From assembly GCA_937904325.1 (NCBI GenBank), contig CALGTK010000124.1, positions 1-50,473 of the forward strand: 50,473 bases of DNA. The letters run 5' to 3'. The position numbers and the translations under genes are program-made. Below, piece by piece: positions 27,150-36,778 of the stretch. The notes beneath the pieces are model-generated. The model did no database searches, had not been told where the DNA came from, and was given only the letters and a program-made list of their open reading frames with translations. Position 1 is the first letter of the stretch; each line of letters opens with the position of its first letter. This stretch comes from an uncultured Planctomyces sp. GTDB taxonomy: Bacteria > Planctomycetota > Planctomycetia > Planctomycetales > Planctomycetaceae.

Positions 27150-27191
27150 ACTCAATAGTTAAAAATGTTCTCCTGAACGAAGGCTGAAACG

Positions 27192-27230
27192 CCCGATCGG
27201 TGACCAACGCGGTTGCCGATCGGGTTTCTT
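27192..27230 (+). terminator. Terminator after the second EF-hand protein gene
   Basis: CCCGATCGG (27192-27200) pairs perfectly with CCGATCGGG (27216-27224) and is followed by TTTCTTC. It lies 43 bases after the stop codon and closes the EF-hand group. Confidence 0.85.
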
Positions 27231-27401
27231 CGTTTGGGCTACCTGGAATCTGAGTTTGACGCACATTGCCTGCTGGTCCTAAAGTCCCGACAGAATCGCA
27301 GCCGACCGCCAGAAATCCACAGAGCGGACGCTCAGGCTGCTGTCACGGATGTAGTTTTTCGGCCTTATTCGCTGCGGGCCCTCACGGATGGAATATCGCA
27401 T

Positions 27402-28721
27402 ATGAACCAGTCGCTTGAACAAAAAATTAACGACCAGTCAGCAGTCATCGGCATTATCGGCCTGGGTTACGTTGGTCTGCCGCTGATGTCTGCTTTCGTA
27501 AAAGCCGGCTTTAAGACGATAGGTTTCGACGTCGATCAGAAAAAAGTCGACATGCTCAAGGCTGGGCAGAGCTACATCAAACACATTGACGCCGCGAAAG
27601 TGTCTACTCTGATTGAAGAAGGACAGTTCGATCCAACAGCGGATGTGTCCCGCATGGTAGAGGCAGACTGCCTGCTGATCTGCGTGCCGACGCCGCTGAA
27701 CGACAGCCGCGATCCAGACCTGAGCTACGTCGAAGGCACTACCGAAGCGATCGCAAAATCGCTGCGACCCGGACAGCTCGTCGTGCTCGAAAGTACGACT
27801 TACCCGACGACGACTCGCGACGTCATGCTGCCAATTCTCGACGCAACCGGATTGAAGGTCGGCGAAGATTTCTACGTGGCGTACAGCCCCGAGCGTGAAG
27901 ATCCAGGCAACCCTGATTTCACGGCCGACGGGATTCCCAAAGTCGTCGGCGGCATAGACGAACAAAGTGGAAAGCTGGCCGAAGCTCTCTACAAGCAGGC
28001 GATCGTAAAGATCGTCCGAGTCGGAACTCCTGAAGTTGCCGAAGCCTGCAAGATCCTTGAGAACACTTACCGAGCCGTGAATATCGCTCTGGTCAACGAG
28101 CTGAAAGTTCTATTCGACCGAATGGGCATTGACGTTTGGGATGTAATCGACGCGGCCAAAACAAAGCCGTTCGGCTTTCAGGCGTTTTACCCTGGTCCCG
28201 GCCTGGGCGGACACTGCATCCCCATCGACCCGTTTTATCTGACGTGGCTGGCTCGACGGTACGGACTGACGACTCGATTCATCGAACTGGCCGGCGAAGT
28301 CAACTCGAAGATGCCTGAGTATGTCATCACACAGTTGATGGGGTTTCTTAACAACCAGGGAAAAGCATTAAGAAACAGCAAAATTTGTCTGTTGGGAATG
28401 GCCTACAAGAAAGACGTCGACGATCCTCGCGAAAGCCCGTCGTTTGTGCTGATGGAACACTTGCTAGACCGAGGCGCAGATCTGACTTACAACGATCCGC
28501 ACGTTCCACACCTGCCAAAGATGCGACACCACGACCTGCCCGAGATGTCCAGCCAGGAATTGACACCCGAGTTTCTTGCAGCTCAGGATTGCGTGCTGAT
28601 CGCCACCGACCATTCGATTTACGACTACGATTTCATCGTTAAGCATTCCGCGATGGTATTGGACACTCGCAACGCCACGAAAGAAGTGGCTGACGGCCGC
28701 GACAAAATCTTCAAAGCCTGA
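27402..28721 (+). CDS. UDP-sugar 6-dehydrogenase (WbpA/UDP-GlcNAc dehydrogenase-like)
   Basis: The protein (439 residues from ATG 27402) is a complete nucleotide-sugar dehydrogenase. It has an N-terminal NAD-binding fold with GIIGLGYVGLPL, the substrate segment YSPEREDPGNP, and PGPGLGGHCIPIDPFYL with catalytic Cys272. A C-terminal domain contains LGMAYKKDVDDPRESPS. These enzymes oxidise a UDP-hexose to the uronic acid in two NAD-dependent steps. The PEREDPG pattern and length fit the WbpA/WecC branch, which acts on UDP-N-acetyl sugars, better than UDP-glucose dehydrogenase. The in-frame region 5' of 27402 overlaps the previous gene's terminator and is not coding. Confidence 0.93.
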   Translation: MNQSLEQKINDQSAVIGIIGLGYVGLPLMSAFVKAGFKTIGFDVDQKKVDMLKAGQSYIKHIDAAKVSTLIEEGQFDPTADVSRMVEADCLLICVPTPLNDSRDPDLSYVEGTTEAIAKSLRPGQLVVLESTTYPTTTRDVMLPILDATGLKVGEDFYVAYSPEREDPGNPDFTADGIPKVVGGIDEQSGKLAEALYKQAIVKIVRVGTPEVAEACKILENTYRAVNIALVNELKVLFDRMGIDVWDVIDAAKTKPFGFQAFYPGPGLGGHCIPIDPFYLTWLARRYGLTTRFIELAGEVNSKMPEYVITQLMGFLNNQGKALRNSKICLLGMAYKKDVDDPRESPSFVLMEHLLDRGADLTYNDPHVPHLPKMRHHDLPEMSSQELTPEFLAAQDCVLIATDHSIYDYDFIVKHSAMVLDTRNATKEVADGRDKIFKA

Positions 28722-28751
28722 CGCCCTGATGCGGCAGAATCTAAAACCCTG

Positions 28752-28789
28752 AACAGGGTCGGCAGAACAACTGTCGGCCCTGTTTCTTT
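28752..28789 (+). terminator. Terminator after the UDP-sugar dehydrogenase gene
   Basis: A 14-bp stem with two G-T pairs joins 28752-28765 and 28771-28784 across a 5-base loop, followed by TTTCTTTG. It lies 30 bases after the stop codon. Confidence 0.88.
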
Positions 28790-28911
28790 GATTGTGTTCT
28801 CGGTGACGAACGATGAGTGTTTTGTGGTCAGTCCAGGAGAGCTGTCTAAAATGGGATTTTTAGTGTCCACTAGCTTTGCTTTTACCAAAACCAAGATTGG
28901 GCGAAAACGCA

Positions 28912-30405
28912 GTGTCGAGTGTTCCCGAAATTCGTGTCCGGCACGTCAACGATGCTCTCGTCAACGACAACGGCTCCTTCGTCTTGTACTGGATGACCGC
29001 CTCGCGGCGAACGACCTGTAACTTCGCACTTCAGCGAGCCATTGACTGGTCAACAAATCTCAACAAGCCACTGTTAGTTCTTGAGGCTTTGCGTACTGGC
29101 TACGAATGGGCAAGCGATCGACTACACCGATTCGTTCTGGAAGGGATGGCCGATAACAAAGCAGCTTTCGGCGACAAACCGGTTCGATACTACCCGTACG
29201 TCGAGACCAGTCATGAAGCAGGCAGCGGGCTTGTCGACAATCTCGCCGCTCACGCTTCGGTCGTCGTGACTGATGATTTCCCGTGCTTTTTCATTCCGCG
29301 CATGCTGAAGAAAACGGCCAGGCGATTGCCGACGCTTCTGGAAGCTGTCGACTCCAACGGCCTGTTACCGATGCGGGCCGCAGACTCGTTTTTCCCAACG
29401 GCTTACGCCTTCCGACGTTTTTTGCAGCGTGAGCTGACGCCGCACTTGTGCGAGTTGCCTGATCCTGACCCCTTCGCCGGTGCGAAGATTCCCGAACCAA
29501 CACACGTCGACCCCTCGATCCTTGCAAAGTGGCCTGAAGCAACCGATGAGCTGCTCGAAGCTGGCAGGAAAGTTCTGTCCGAACTGCCGATCGATCATGC
29601 AATCGGCCCTGCCGCGTTTTCAGGTGGAAGCTCAGCGGCGCAGGACGCGCTGCAAACATTTCTCGACGACAAACTAAATCGCTACCATGAAGATCGAAGT
29701 CAACCGGAAGCCGACGTCGTCAGTGGTTTGTCGCCGTGGCTACACTTTGGCCACATTTCGGCGAGCGACGTTTTTGCTCAACTGGCAATGCGTGAGAACT
29801 GGTCGCCGGACAAGCTTGCTGACAATGCGAAAGGGTCTCGGCAGGGCTGGTGGGGGATGAGCGAGCCGGCGGAATCATTTCTCGATGAGCTGATCACCTG
29901 GCGGGAACTCGGCTACAACTTCTGCTGGCAACGCGATGACTACGACCAGTATGAGTCGCTGCCCGACTGGGCTCGCACGACACTGGAAGAACACGCGTCG
30001 GACGAACGGCCGTACGTTTATTCGCTTGAAGAGTTCGAAACCGCGCGAACACATGATGAACTCTGGAATGCGGCTCAGACCCAACTCGTCTCTGAAGGCC
30101 GCATGCACAACTATCTGCGAATGTTGTGGGGCAAGAAGATTTTGCATTGGTCAGCGTCGCCTCGCGAAGCTCTACGCATCATGATTCAGCTCAACAACAA
30201 ATATGCAATCGACGGGCGAAATCCGAATTCGTACTCCGGTATCTTCTGGGTCCTCGGTCGCTACGATCGAGCCTGGGGCCCCGAACGTTCGATCTTCGGC
30301 AAGATTCGCTACATGACGAGTGAAAACACAGCCCGAAAATTCAAAGTCAAAAACTACATTTTAAAATACAGCCAGCCGCAGAGTTCTCAACTTGAACTGT
30401 GGTAA
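28912..30405 (+). CDS. Class II CPD photolyase (deoxyribodipyrimidine photo-lyase)
   Basis: The 497-residue protein matches class II photolyases, which use FADH and blue light to split cyclobutane pyrimidine dimers. Seen landmarks are the N-terminal VLYWMTASRRTTCNFAL, GLSPWLHFGHISASDVF, ELITWRELGYNFCW, and the C-terminal MHNYLRMLWGKKILHW with NSYSGIFWVLGRYDRAWGPER. The start is a GTG at 28912 giving MSSVPEIR; a TTG at 28876 would add twelve residues. Neither has a strong ribosome site. The ferrochelatase gene begins very close downstream, so the two are probably co-transcribed. Confidence 0.93.
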   Translation: MSSVPEIRVRHVNDALVNDNGSFVLYWMTASRRTTCNFALQRAIDWSTNLNKPLLVLEALRTGYEWASDRLHRFVLEGMADNKAAFGDKPVRYYPYVETSHEAGSGLVDNLAAHASVVVTDDFPCFFIPRMLKKTARRLPTLLEAVDSNGLLPMRAADSFFPTAYAFRRFLQRELTPHLCELPDPDPFAGAKIPEPTHVDPSILAKWPEATDELLEAGRKVLSELPIDHAIGPAAFSGGSSAAQDALQTFLDDKLNRYHEDRSQPEADVVSGLSPWLHFGHISASDVFAQLAMRENWSPDKLADNAKGSRQGWWGMSEPAESFLDELITWRELGYNFCWQRDDYDQYESLPDWARTTLEEHASDERPYVYSLEEFETARTHDELWNAAQTQLVSEGRMHNYLRMLWGKKILHWSASPREALRIMIQLNNKYAIDGRNPNSYSGIFWVLGRYDRAWGPERSIFGKIRYMTSENTARKFKVKNYILKYSQPQSSQLELW

Positions 30406-30456
30406 TGACTGAAAATGACTTACTCAGATGATCAGATCAGGAAAGTAAATACTTCG

Positions 30457-31491
30457 ATGAGTTACGACGCAATTCTGCTGGTTTCATTCGGTGGTCCAGA
30501 AGGCCGGGACGACGTCCTGCCGTTCCTTGAAAACGTGACGCGCGGCCGAAACATCCCACGCGAACGGCTATTGGAAGTCGCCGAGCATTACTATCACTTC
30601 GACGGCGTCAGTCCGATCAATCAACAGTGTCGCGATCTGATCGAGGCGTTGCGTCCGGAACTGGATGAGCACGGAATTGATCTGCCGATTTTCTGGGGAA
30701 ACCGGAACTGGGATCCCCTGCTGCCCGACACACTTCAGGAAATGAAAGAAGCCGGCGTCAAGCAAGCCCTGGCGTTCGTCACGGCGTCGTACAGCTCCTG
30801 GTCAAGCTGTCGGCAATATCGGGAAAACATCGCTGACGCTCAGGAAGCAGTTGGTGAAGGGGCTCCGGAAGTCGACAAGATCCGAGCTTTCTACAACCAC
30901 CCTGACTTTGTCGCAGCGAACGCCGAACTTGTTCAAAAGAGTCTCGACCAGATCCCCGTAGAACGACGGAACAAAACGCGGATCGCGTTTACAGCGCACA
31001 GCATCCCGAATTCGATGTCTGACAATTGCGACTATGTCCAGCAGCTCACCGAGTGCTGCCGACTTGTGGCAGAAGCCCTGGGCGTCTCACCGGATCATTG
31101 GCGACTTGTTTATCAAAGCCGAAGCGGCCGACCGCAGGATCCCTGGCTGGAACCAGACATTTGCGATCACCTTTTGACGTTGAAAGAATCAGGCGCTGAA
31201 GATGTCGTCGTAGTCCCAATTGGATTTCTGTCAGACCATATGGAAGTGCTGTTCGATCTGGACTGCGAAGCTGTAGATGCCTGCAAAGAACTCGGTCTGA
31301 ACATGGTTCGATGCGAAACGGTCGGCACTCACCCAACTTTCGTCGGCATGATTCGTAAACTGATTATGGAGAGAATCGCTGAATCACCAAAGGAAGCTGT
31401 CGGTCAATTCGGACCCAATCACGATCAGTGCCCGTTGGACTGTTGCCCGGCTCCTCGACGTCCGGGCCCGCCTCGCGATCCGAATTCGTGA
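30457..31491 (+). CDS. hemH: Ferrochelatase (coproporphyrin/protoporphyrin type)
   Basis: The enzyme (344 residues from ATG 30457) inserts iron into a porphyrin to make heme. The start MSYDAILLVSFGGPEGRDDVLPF is typical of the actinobacterial-type CpfC branch. The catalytic His is in FTAHSIPNSM, and the conserved acidic pattern is in LSDHMEVLFDLD. Cys residues in YSSWSSCRQY and in the C-terminal CPLDCC sit where [2Fe-2S] ferrochelatases carry cluster ligands, so a cluster is inferred. An ATG at 30415 would add 14 residues. It lies nine bases after the photolyase stop, but the shorter form matches the family N-terminus. The chain ends in a Pro/Arg-rich tail. Confidence 0.93.
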   Translation: MSYDAILLVSFGGPEGRDDVLPFLENVTRGRNIPRERLLEVAEHYYHFDGVSPINQQCRDLIEALRPELDEHGIDLPIFWGNRNWDPLLPDTLQEMKEAGVKQALAFVTASYSSWSSCRQYRENIADAQEAVGEGAPEVDKIRAFYNHPDFVAANAELVQKSLDQIPVERRNKTRIAFTAHSIPNSMSDNCDYVQQLTECCRLVAEALGVSPDHWRLVYQSRSGRPQDPWLEPDICDHLLTLKESGAEDVVVVPIGFLSDHMEVLFDLDCEAVDACKELGLNMVRCETVGTHPTFVGMIRKLIMERIAESPKEAVGQFGPNHDQCPLDCCPAPRRPGPPRDPNS

Positions 31492-31823
31492 CTGACGACA
31501 TATTCATGCCCAGAGACCAAGGTTTTCGGACGTCTCCGAGATGATGATTGTCCAGTTCCGAATCTATCGATCCGTTCAAATGTAACTGGATCCTGCAAAA
31601 CTCAGCATCTTCATATCTGACAGGGACTTGCGGCTCCTTGACACTCGAAATCGGCGTCTGTACAACATCAGGCTTCGATTTCGGAGCTGGTTGTGACGAT
31701 TGCGGACGTTCGCAGCCTGCACAGTAAACTGTTGCAGGGTCATTATTTAAGCCAGTATCAGGTTTATCCGACGCCGACTGGTACGCCGATTCTAGCCGTA
31801 CTCGTTGTGGCGAAAGGGCTCCC
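31492..31823. promoter_or_regulatory. pheA upstream region with an imperfect palindrome
   Basis: The 332-base gap upstream of pheA holds an imperfect dyad at 31716-31738. CCTGCA and TGCAGG flank CAGT-AA-ACTG, with one bulged T, ending 85 bases before the pheA start. It could be an operator or an mRNA hairpin. A minus-strand frame across the gap reads protein-like in part (see findings). Otherwise nothing is recognised. Confidence 0.35.
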
Positions 31824-33014
31824 ATGGCGAAGAAGAAGACTGCCGCGACTAAATCAACAACTCGTCGCGCCTCAGCAAAGACCGCGAAATCGGCTGCTTC
31901 CACCAAAAAAACAGCTTCAAAACCGAAGTCTTCGTCCCGCAAGAAGACACCCGATCAGATTCAATCTGCGGCTTCGAAGCTTGATATGGAGATTCTCAAG
32001 CTGATCAACCAGCGAGCGAAGCTCTCCATCGACTGGATCGAAGCTCATGAGGATCCGCGGCAAGTCCTTTTTTCACCACAACTTGAGGACGAGGCGATCA
32101 ATCGGATGCTGGCCAGGAACTCTGGCCCGCTTTCGACTCTGGCTGTCAGCGGCGTCATGCGGCACATCTTCGGCAGCGCTCGCCGCCGGGTCCGAATGCA
32201 GCGAGTGGCCTACCTTGGGCCTGCGTTTAGTTACTCGCACCAGGCCTCGATCGAGCGATTCGGCGAAGCAGCCGATCTGATTCCTGTCAGTACGATTGCT
32301 TCGGTCTTTGAAGAAGTGAATCGCGGACACGCTGAATTTGGGATCGTGCCTATTGAAAACAGCACTGACGGACGAATTGTTGATACGTTGGACATGTTTA
32401 CTCGCCTACCTCTGCGGATTTGTGGCGAAGTTCAATTGAGTGTTAACCACAACCTTCTGGCTCGTTGTGCGAGAAGCCAGATCACCGAGATTTACAGCAA
32501 GCCACAGGCGTTTTCTCAGTGTCGAAACTGGCTGAATCGCCACATGCCGCACGCTCGCCTGCACGATGTGACCAGCACGTCGACCGCCGCACAACTCGCT
32601 CGCGACAAACCAGGTGCTGCGGCGATTGCCAGCGGGCGAGCGGCTGTTGAATATGGTCTCGAAGTCGTAGCCGCGGACGTTCAGGACAATAAAAATAACG
32701 TCACACGGTTCGCTATTATCGGCGACCACGTGCCGGCTCCAACGGGTAGTGACCGGACGGCTCTGCTGCTGCAGATTCCGCACAAACCGGGCGCTCTTTC
32801 AGACGCGTTGGTCGCATTCAAGAAGAACAAAGTGAATCTGAGTTGGATCGAATCGTTCCCTCTGCGTGGGCCGGAAGCCGGATATCTGTTCTTCCTCGAT
32901 TTCGAGGGGCATCAGAAGGAAGCCAAGGTCAAACGAACACTCGACCACCTCGCAAAACCGGCCGTTCGCATGGAAGTCCTCGGCTCGTTCCCGCGTTCCG
33001 AAGTTCTGCCATAA
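31824..33014 (+). CDS. pheA: Prephenate dehydratase (PheA) with Lys-rich N-terminal tail
   Basis: The 396-residue protein converts prephenate to phenylpyruvate in phenylalanine synthesis. It starts with a 45-residue tail rich in Lys, Ala, Ser and Thr. Residues about 46-125 align with an AroQ chorismate mutase domain, but expected catalytic residues look altered (see findings). The dehydratase domain (about 128-300) begins [15 protein letters not shown] and contains the TRF motif (294-296). A C-terminal ACT domain (about 312-385) has [10 protein letters not shown] and LSWIESFP and is the expected phenylalanine-binding site for feedback control. AAGGG lies about 5 bases before the ATG. Confidence 0.93.
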   Translation: MAKKKTAATKSTTRRASAKTAKSAASTKKTASKPKSSSRKKTPDQIQSAASKLDMEILKLINQRAKLSIDWIEAHEDPRQVLFSPQLEDEAINRMLARNSGPLSTLAVSGVMRHIFGSARRRVRMQRVAYLGPAFSYSHQASIERFGEAADLIPVSTIASVFEEVNRGHAEFGIVPIENSTDGRIVDTLDMFTRLPLRICGEVQLSVNHNLLARCARSQITEIYSKPQAFSQCRNWLNRHMPHARLHDVTSTSTAAQLARDKPGAAAIASGRAAVEYGLEVVAADVQDNKNNVTRFAIIGDHVPAPTGSDRTALLLQIPHKPGALSDALVAFKKNKVNLSWIESFPLRGPEAGYLFFLDFEGHQKEAKVKRTLDHLAKPAVRMEVLGSFPRSEVLP

Positions 33015-33321
33015 CGCATTTTTCTATCGAAAGGCGTGACCGAGTCGAAGATAGGACGGCCGTGACAAGTCCCAAATCCGCCCTCAGAGGCATTTCGAGA
33101 CGGGTTGTCCGGAATGAATCGGGAAGCAGCCAGCACTTGAGGGCGTGATTCCTTGGGAAGACTGTCCATTGTTGGTACAGTTTCGTGTATTTACGCTCTC
33201 CCGCCAGTATGAGGCAGCTCAACTAACGCTGACGTAGAGCGTCCCGGCTGCAATGAATGTCGCCGTGGAGCTGCGTTCAGCTCCTGTCAAATTACGATTA
33301 ATACCGAGGTAGCGTTCTCCA
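33015..33321. promoter_or_regulatory. tpiA upstream region with two inverted repeats
   Basis: This 307-base gap has no gene. CGCCCTCA at 33079-33086 is complementary to TGAGGGCG at 33138-33145. A perfect 7-bp hairpin, GGAGCTG/CAGCTCC with a CGTT loop, lies at 33267-33284. That is 37 bases before the tpiA start, close enough to influence translation. No T tract follows either, so these are not terminators. Their function is unknown. Confidence 0.4.
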
Positions 33322-34092
33322 ATGAGACGACCAATTATTGCTGGCAACTGGAAGTTGAATACCTGTAGCAAATCTGGCCCTGAGCTTGTTGCAGCACTGA
33401 AAGCCGAAGTACCTGCTCCGAGCGGTAAAGTCGAAGTCGTGGTCTGCCCACCGTATCCGTATCTCGGTCTGGCTGTCGCTGAAGCCGCCAGCTCGGGAGT
33501 TGAAGTTGGTGGTCAGAACGCCTGGCACGAGACTTCCGGAGCATTCACCGGCGAAGTCGCTTGTGAAATGCTGCAGGATGTCGGTTGCAAATGGGTCGTT
33601 CTAGGTCACAGCGAACGTCGCCAGATCAATGGCGAATCTGACGAGCTGATCAATACAAAAGTTCGCAAGGCCTTGGAAGTGGGCCTGAAAGTTATTCTTT
33701 GCGTCGGCGAATTGCTCGAAGACCGCGAAGGCGATCGGACTGAGGCAGTTCTTGAAACTCAAATGACCGGTGGACTGGTCGACGTTTCAGCAGAGCAAAT
33801 GGCCGAAGTCGTCATCGCTTACGAACCTGTCTGGGCCATCGGCACCGGCAAAGTAGCCAGCGACGAACAGGCTGAAGACGCTCACAAGTTTCTGCGATGC
33901 TGGCTCGAAGGCCGCTTCAGCGGCGACGTCGCTGGTGCCACTCGAATTCTCTACGGCGGAAGCGTGAAGCCTGACAACGCCAACGGACTGCTCGGGCAAC
34001 CGAACGTCGATGGAGCGTTAGTCGGCGGTGCGAGTCTCAAAGCAGAATTGTTTATCCCAATCATCCAGGCTGGTGTTGCCTCTGTATCCTAA
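33322..34092 (+). CDS. tpiA: Triose-phosphate isomerase
   Basis: The 256-residue enzyme interconverts glyceraldehyde 3-phosphate and dihydroxyacetone phosphate in glycolysis. All active-site residues are seen: Lys11 in GNWKLN, His96 in LGHSERR and Glu168 in [11 protein letters not shown]. Loop 6 and the phosphate-binding [10 protein letters not shown] are intact. The Leu in NWKLN replaces the usual Met and is harmless. secG follows after 102 bases, a common bacterial order. Confidence 0.98.
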   Translation: MRRPIIAGNWKLNTCSKSGPELVAALKAEVPAPSGKVEVVVCPPYPYLGLAVAEAASSGVEVGGQNAWHETSGAFTGEVACEMLQDVGCKWVVLGHSERRQINGESDELINTKVRKALEVGLKVILCVGELLEDREGDRTEAVLETQMTGGLVDVSAEQMAEVVIAYEPVWAIGTGKVASDEQAEDAHKFLRCWLEGRFSGDVAGATRILYGGSVKPDNANGLLGQPNVDGALVGGASLKAELFIPIIQAGVASVS

Positions 34093-34194
34093 GACGGTGA
34101 GTCATAGGGGCAGTGGTCATCAACCTTTCGGAATTCAGACATCGCGACAGAGTGAGTCTGAGACCTGAACGACCGCAGTCGGAAGGAAAGTCAA

Positions 34195-34734
34195 ATGCAG
34201 GATTTTCTGGCAGATTTTGCCATGCTTTTGTTAGGCGTGATTAGCGCTTTATTGATCCTCGTCGTGCTTCTTCAACGAGGTCGCGGTGGCGGACTCGCCG
34301 GAGCTTTCGGCGGTCTCGGCGGACAAAGTGCGTTCGGGACAAAAGCTGGAGATGTCTTCACCAAGATCACAATTGGCCTGGTCACTGCCTGGGTTCTACT
34401 GGCTGGTGTCAGTGGAGTGCTTGCACGAAAGGCCAGTGAAAAGTTCGATTTTACCGAGCCAGCAGCTGCGACGGAAGGTGACTCCAAGGATACCGGCAGC
34501 TCCATGAGTGCTACCGGAGATACGCCAAGCGATGACGAAGACGCCGCAGCAAGTGACGACATGACAGGCGATGACGCAGCATCTGGCGATCCAGAAGAAG
34601 AAGCTGCGAAAGACGATTCTGAGACCGAATCTTCAGAAAAATCGGAAACGGAAGCCGCGCCGGCCGATGATAAAGACGATGAGGACGCGACTTTGTCAGA
34701 ACCTGAAACTGTCACACCCGACAGTAACGAGTAA
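34195..34734 (+). CDS. secG: SecG preprotein translocase subunit with long acidic tail
   Basis: The first 85 residues are a normal SecG: two membrane helices joined by the family loop [25 protein letters not shown]. SecG assists SecYE during protein export. The remaining 95 residues form an acidic Asp/Glu/Ser/Ala/Thr-rich tail, so the protein (179 residues) is about twice the usual length. The tail is predicted to be disordered. The order tpiA-secG supports the call. AAGGAAAG precedes the ATG. Confidence 0.95.
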   Translation: MQDFLADFAMLLLGVISALLILVVLLQRGRGGGLAGAFGGLGGQSAFGTKAGDVFTKITIGLVTAWVLLAGVSGVLARKASEKFDFTEPAAATEGDSKDTGSSMSATGDTPSDDEDAAASDDMTGDDAASGDPEEEAAKDDSETESSEKSETEAAPADDKDDEDATLSEPETVTPDSNE

Positions 34735-34807
34735 TTGTCGATCGAATTGGAAGTCTTGTGACGGTATCTCGACTAACCGCCTGCCACGCTGCCGATGGAG
34801 TGCCACT

Positions 34808-35692
34808 TTGCTGTTGAGTATGACGGGTTTTGGAAGCGCGAGCGGTCAAAGTGATCGCTTCACGGCTTCCGTCGAAATAAAGGCGGTTAACAATCGTCAT
34901 CTCAAGGTGTCCACGCGCCTTCCCGATGTGCTTGGCTCATTGGAATCTCAAATTGAGAAAGCCGTTCGAAAGACGGTGGCACGAGGTACGGTTTCGATAA
35001 ACGTCCGATTCTCACCAGTCGGCCAGGCAAGTCGCTACCAGATCTCGTCAGAGTTGCTCACCACTTACTGGAATCAACTAAAGGCTATCAGCGAAACCAA
35101 CGGAGTTCCGCTGCCTGATTCGGTGAACTCGTTGTTGACGCTGCCGGGGGTAATTTCCGACGAAATGAATTCGTCACTCGACGCTGCCTCAGAATGGCCG
35201 TTTCTGGAAAGAGTCGTCGCAGAAGCACTGTCAGGCTTGAACGAATTTCGTCATCGTGAAGGTGAGTCCATGCGGGCTGAACTGGAACAATGCTGCCAGC
35301 AGATCGCTACGAACCTCGACGCTGTAGTCGAGCGCGCACCGGAAGTCGTCAACAACTACCGTGACAAAGTTCTTGAGCGAGTTCGAGAATTGCTGGGGGA
35401 TTCGGGAGCAACCGTTGAACCCGACAACCTGATCCGAGAAGTTTCGATTTTTGCGGACCGCTGCGACATCAACGAAGAGATCACGCGACTCCGCTGTCAC
35501 ATCGATGAATTCCTGAAAGTTATTAACGGGCCGACTTCACAGGGCCGAAAGCTCGATTTTCTCAGCCAGGAGATGTTTCGAGAAATTAATACAACGGGCT
35601 CAAAAGCAAGTAACGTCGAAATCGCTCACCACGTTGTCGAGATGAAAGCGGCTGTTGAGAAGATTCGTGAAATCCTTGGCAACGTCGAGTAG
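34808..35692 (+). CDS. YicC-family endoribonuclease (DUF1732)
   Basis: The protein (294 residues) has the YicC N-terminal domain starting [13 protein letters not shown] and a C-terminal DUF1732 domain with [48 protein letters not shown] and [19 protein letters not shown]. The start is a TTG at 34808. GGAG lies exactly 7 bases before it, whereas the in-frame ATG at 34820 is 19 bases from that site. YicC proteins are reported as RNA-cleaving or RNase-associated factors. The gene lies directly before gmk, as in many bacteria. Confidence 0.93.
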   Translation: MLLSMTGFGSASGQSDRFTASVEIKAVNNRHLKVSTRLPDVLGSLESQIEKAVRKTVARGTVSINVRFSPVGQASRYQISSELLTTYWNQLKAISETNGVPLPDSVNSLLTLPGVISDEMNSSLDAASEWPFLERVVAEALSGLNEFRHREGESMRAELEQCCQQIATNLDAVVERAPEVVNNYRDKVLERVRELLGDSGATVEPDNLIREVSIFADRCDINEEITRLRCHIDEFLKVINGPTSQGRKLDFLSQEMFREINTTGSKASNVEIAHHVVEMKAAVEKIREILGNVE

Positions 35693-35715
35693 CCAGCCTT
35701 CAGGGAGAATTCACG

Positions 35716-36330
35716 ATGACTGCTCATAACAATCCAGAGAACACAGGTCACCAGTCACTGCAGGTCGTCGTTCTGTCAGGTCCCAGTGGCAGCGGAAAAT
35801 CGACGATCGTCAACAGGCTTGTCGCCGAGTCATCGGTTAAACTGGTAAAAATGATTTCGGCGACGACGAGGCCAATACGAGTCAACGAGACGCACGGACA
35901 AGACTATTACTTTTTAAGCGACAAGGACTTCAGCCAAAAGAAAGCTGCTGGTGAATTCGTAGAGTGTGAAGAAGTGCATTCTTCGGGGTTCTGGTACGGA
36001 ACTCTGCACTCTGAATTGCACCGAGCGGCGGAAGAGAGTGGCTGGGCGTTTCTCGAAATTGATGTCAAAGGTGCTCTCAGCGTCATGGAGCAATACCCGA
36101 ACGCAGTCACAATCTTTCTGGAGACACCTTCGGAAGAGGTGTTCGAACAACGATTGCGGGCACGGGGAACGGAATCAGAAGAAGTTATCCAGCGGCGGCT
36201 GAGGACGTCGCGGGAAGAATTAAAATCGGCTGACCGGTATCGTTATCAAGTATGCAATGATGACCTTGACCGAGCGGTCAACGAAATTATCGAGGTCCTC
36301 GTGTCGAGGGAGGCAGAATCCAATGCATGA
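35716..36330 (+). CDS. gmk: Guanylate kinase
   Basis: The 204-residue enzyme phosphorylates GMP to GDP using ATP. The P-loop [10 protein letters not shown] is at residues 21-30. The GMP-binding segment [20 protein letters not shown] and the lid region [10 protein letters not shown] follow. AGGGAGA lies before the start ATG. Its last 8 bases overlap the start of rpoZ, so translation of the two is probably coupled. Confidence 0.97.
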   Translation: MTAHNNPENTGHQSLQVVVLSGPSGSGKSTIVNRLVAESSVKLVKMISATTRPIRVNETHGQDYYFLSDKDFSQKKAAGEFVECEEVHSSGFWYGTLHSELHRAAEESGWAFLEIDVKGALSVMEQYPNAVTIFLETPSEEVFEQRLRARGTESEEVIQRRLRTSREELKSADRYRYQVCNDDLDRAVNEIIEVLVSREAESNA

Positions 36331-36604
36331 AGAATTCAAAGAAGAAACTATCGTCAACAAAGTTGGTGGGCGATTCAAACTGTCAACACTGATTCAGAAG
36401 CGGCTCGTCGCTTTGAACCGAGGTTCGCGGCCACTGATCGAACTGCCGACGAAGAACCACATGGACATCGTGGTCGCCGAGATCATGGATGACAAAATTT
36501 TTCTGGACACGTCCGGTGAACTCGCTGTCAACGATGACGGAACACCGCTGGACCCAACTATCGCTGCTCCAGAAGCTGGTCCGACACTCGACGACCTTCG
36601 CTGA
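36323..36604 (+). CDS. rpoZ: RNA polymerase omega subunit
   Basis: The 93-residue protein has the omega core: [29 protein letters not shown], where the R-x3-L-x6-RL pattern and following RG match the family. The C-terminal part is acidic. Omega binds the beta' subunit and helps RNA polymerase assembly. The ATG lies inside the end of gmk, with GGAGG about 8 bases upstream. The gene order gmk-rpoZ is widely conserved and supports the call. Confidence 0.88.
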   Translation: MHEEFKEETIVNKVGGRFKLSTLIQKRLVALNRGSRPLIELPTKNHMDIVVAEIMDDKIFLDTSGELAVNDDGTPLDPTIAAPEAGPTLDDLR

Positions 36605-36735
36605 GGTTCAGCGATCGAAGAATCGAAGCCCCATCGAAGTTGCTAACCGCAACGGTAACAAGACCCGAATTCGTCCGGCCATCGTGTCTGCGGCGAACGG
36701 GCAAAAGTGTAGTTACTGATAACTGTCCATCAGCC

Positions 36736-36759
36736 GGTCGAACGTTGTCGCGTTCGACC
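36736..36759. terminator. Hairpin between convergent rpoZ and esterase genes
   Basis: GGTCGAACG (36736-36744) pairs perfectly with CGTTCGACC (36751-36759) across a 6-base loop. There is no T run on either side. Its position, 19 bases below the minus-strand stop and 131 bases after rpoZ, suggests a shared terminator. Confidence 0.4.
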
Positions 36760-36778
36760 AGCCTGAGGTAAGCGGCGA

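Noticed and set aside
34571-34807. Longer upstream form of the YicC gene overlapping secG
   Set aside because: The extra 79 codons are a shifted reading of the acidic SecG tail. The TTG at 34808 has an ideal ribosome site and the expected N-terminus.
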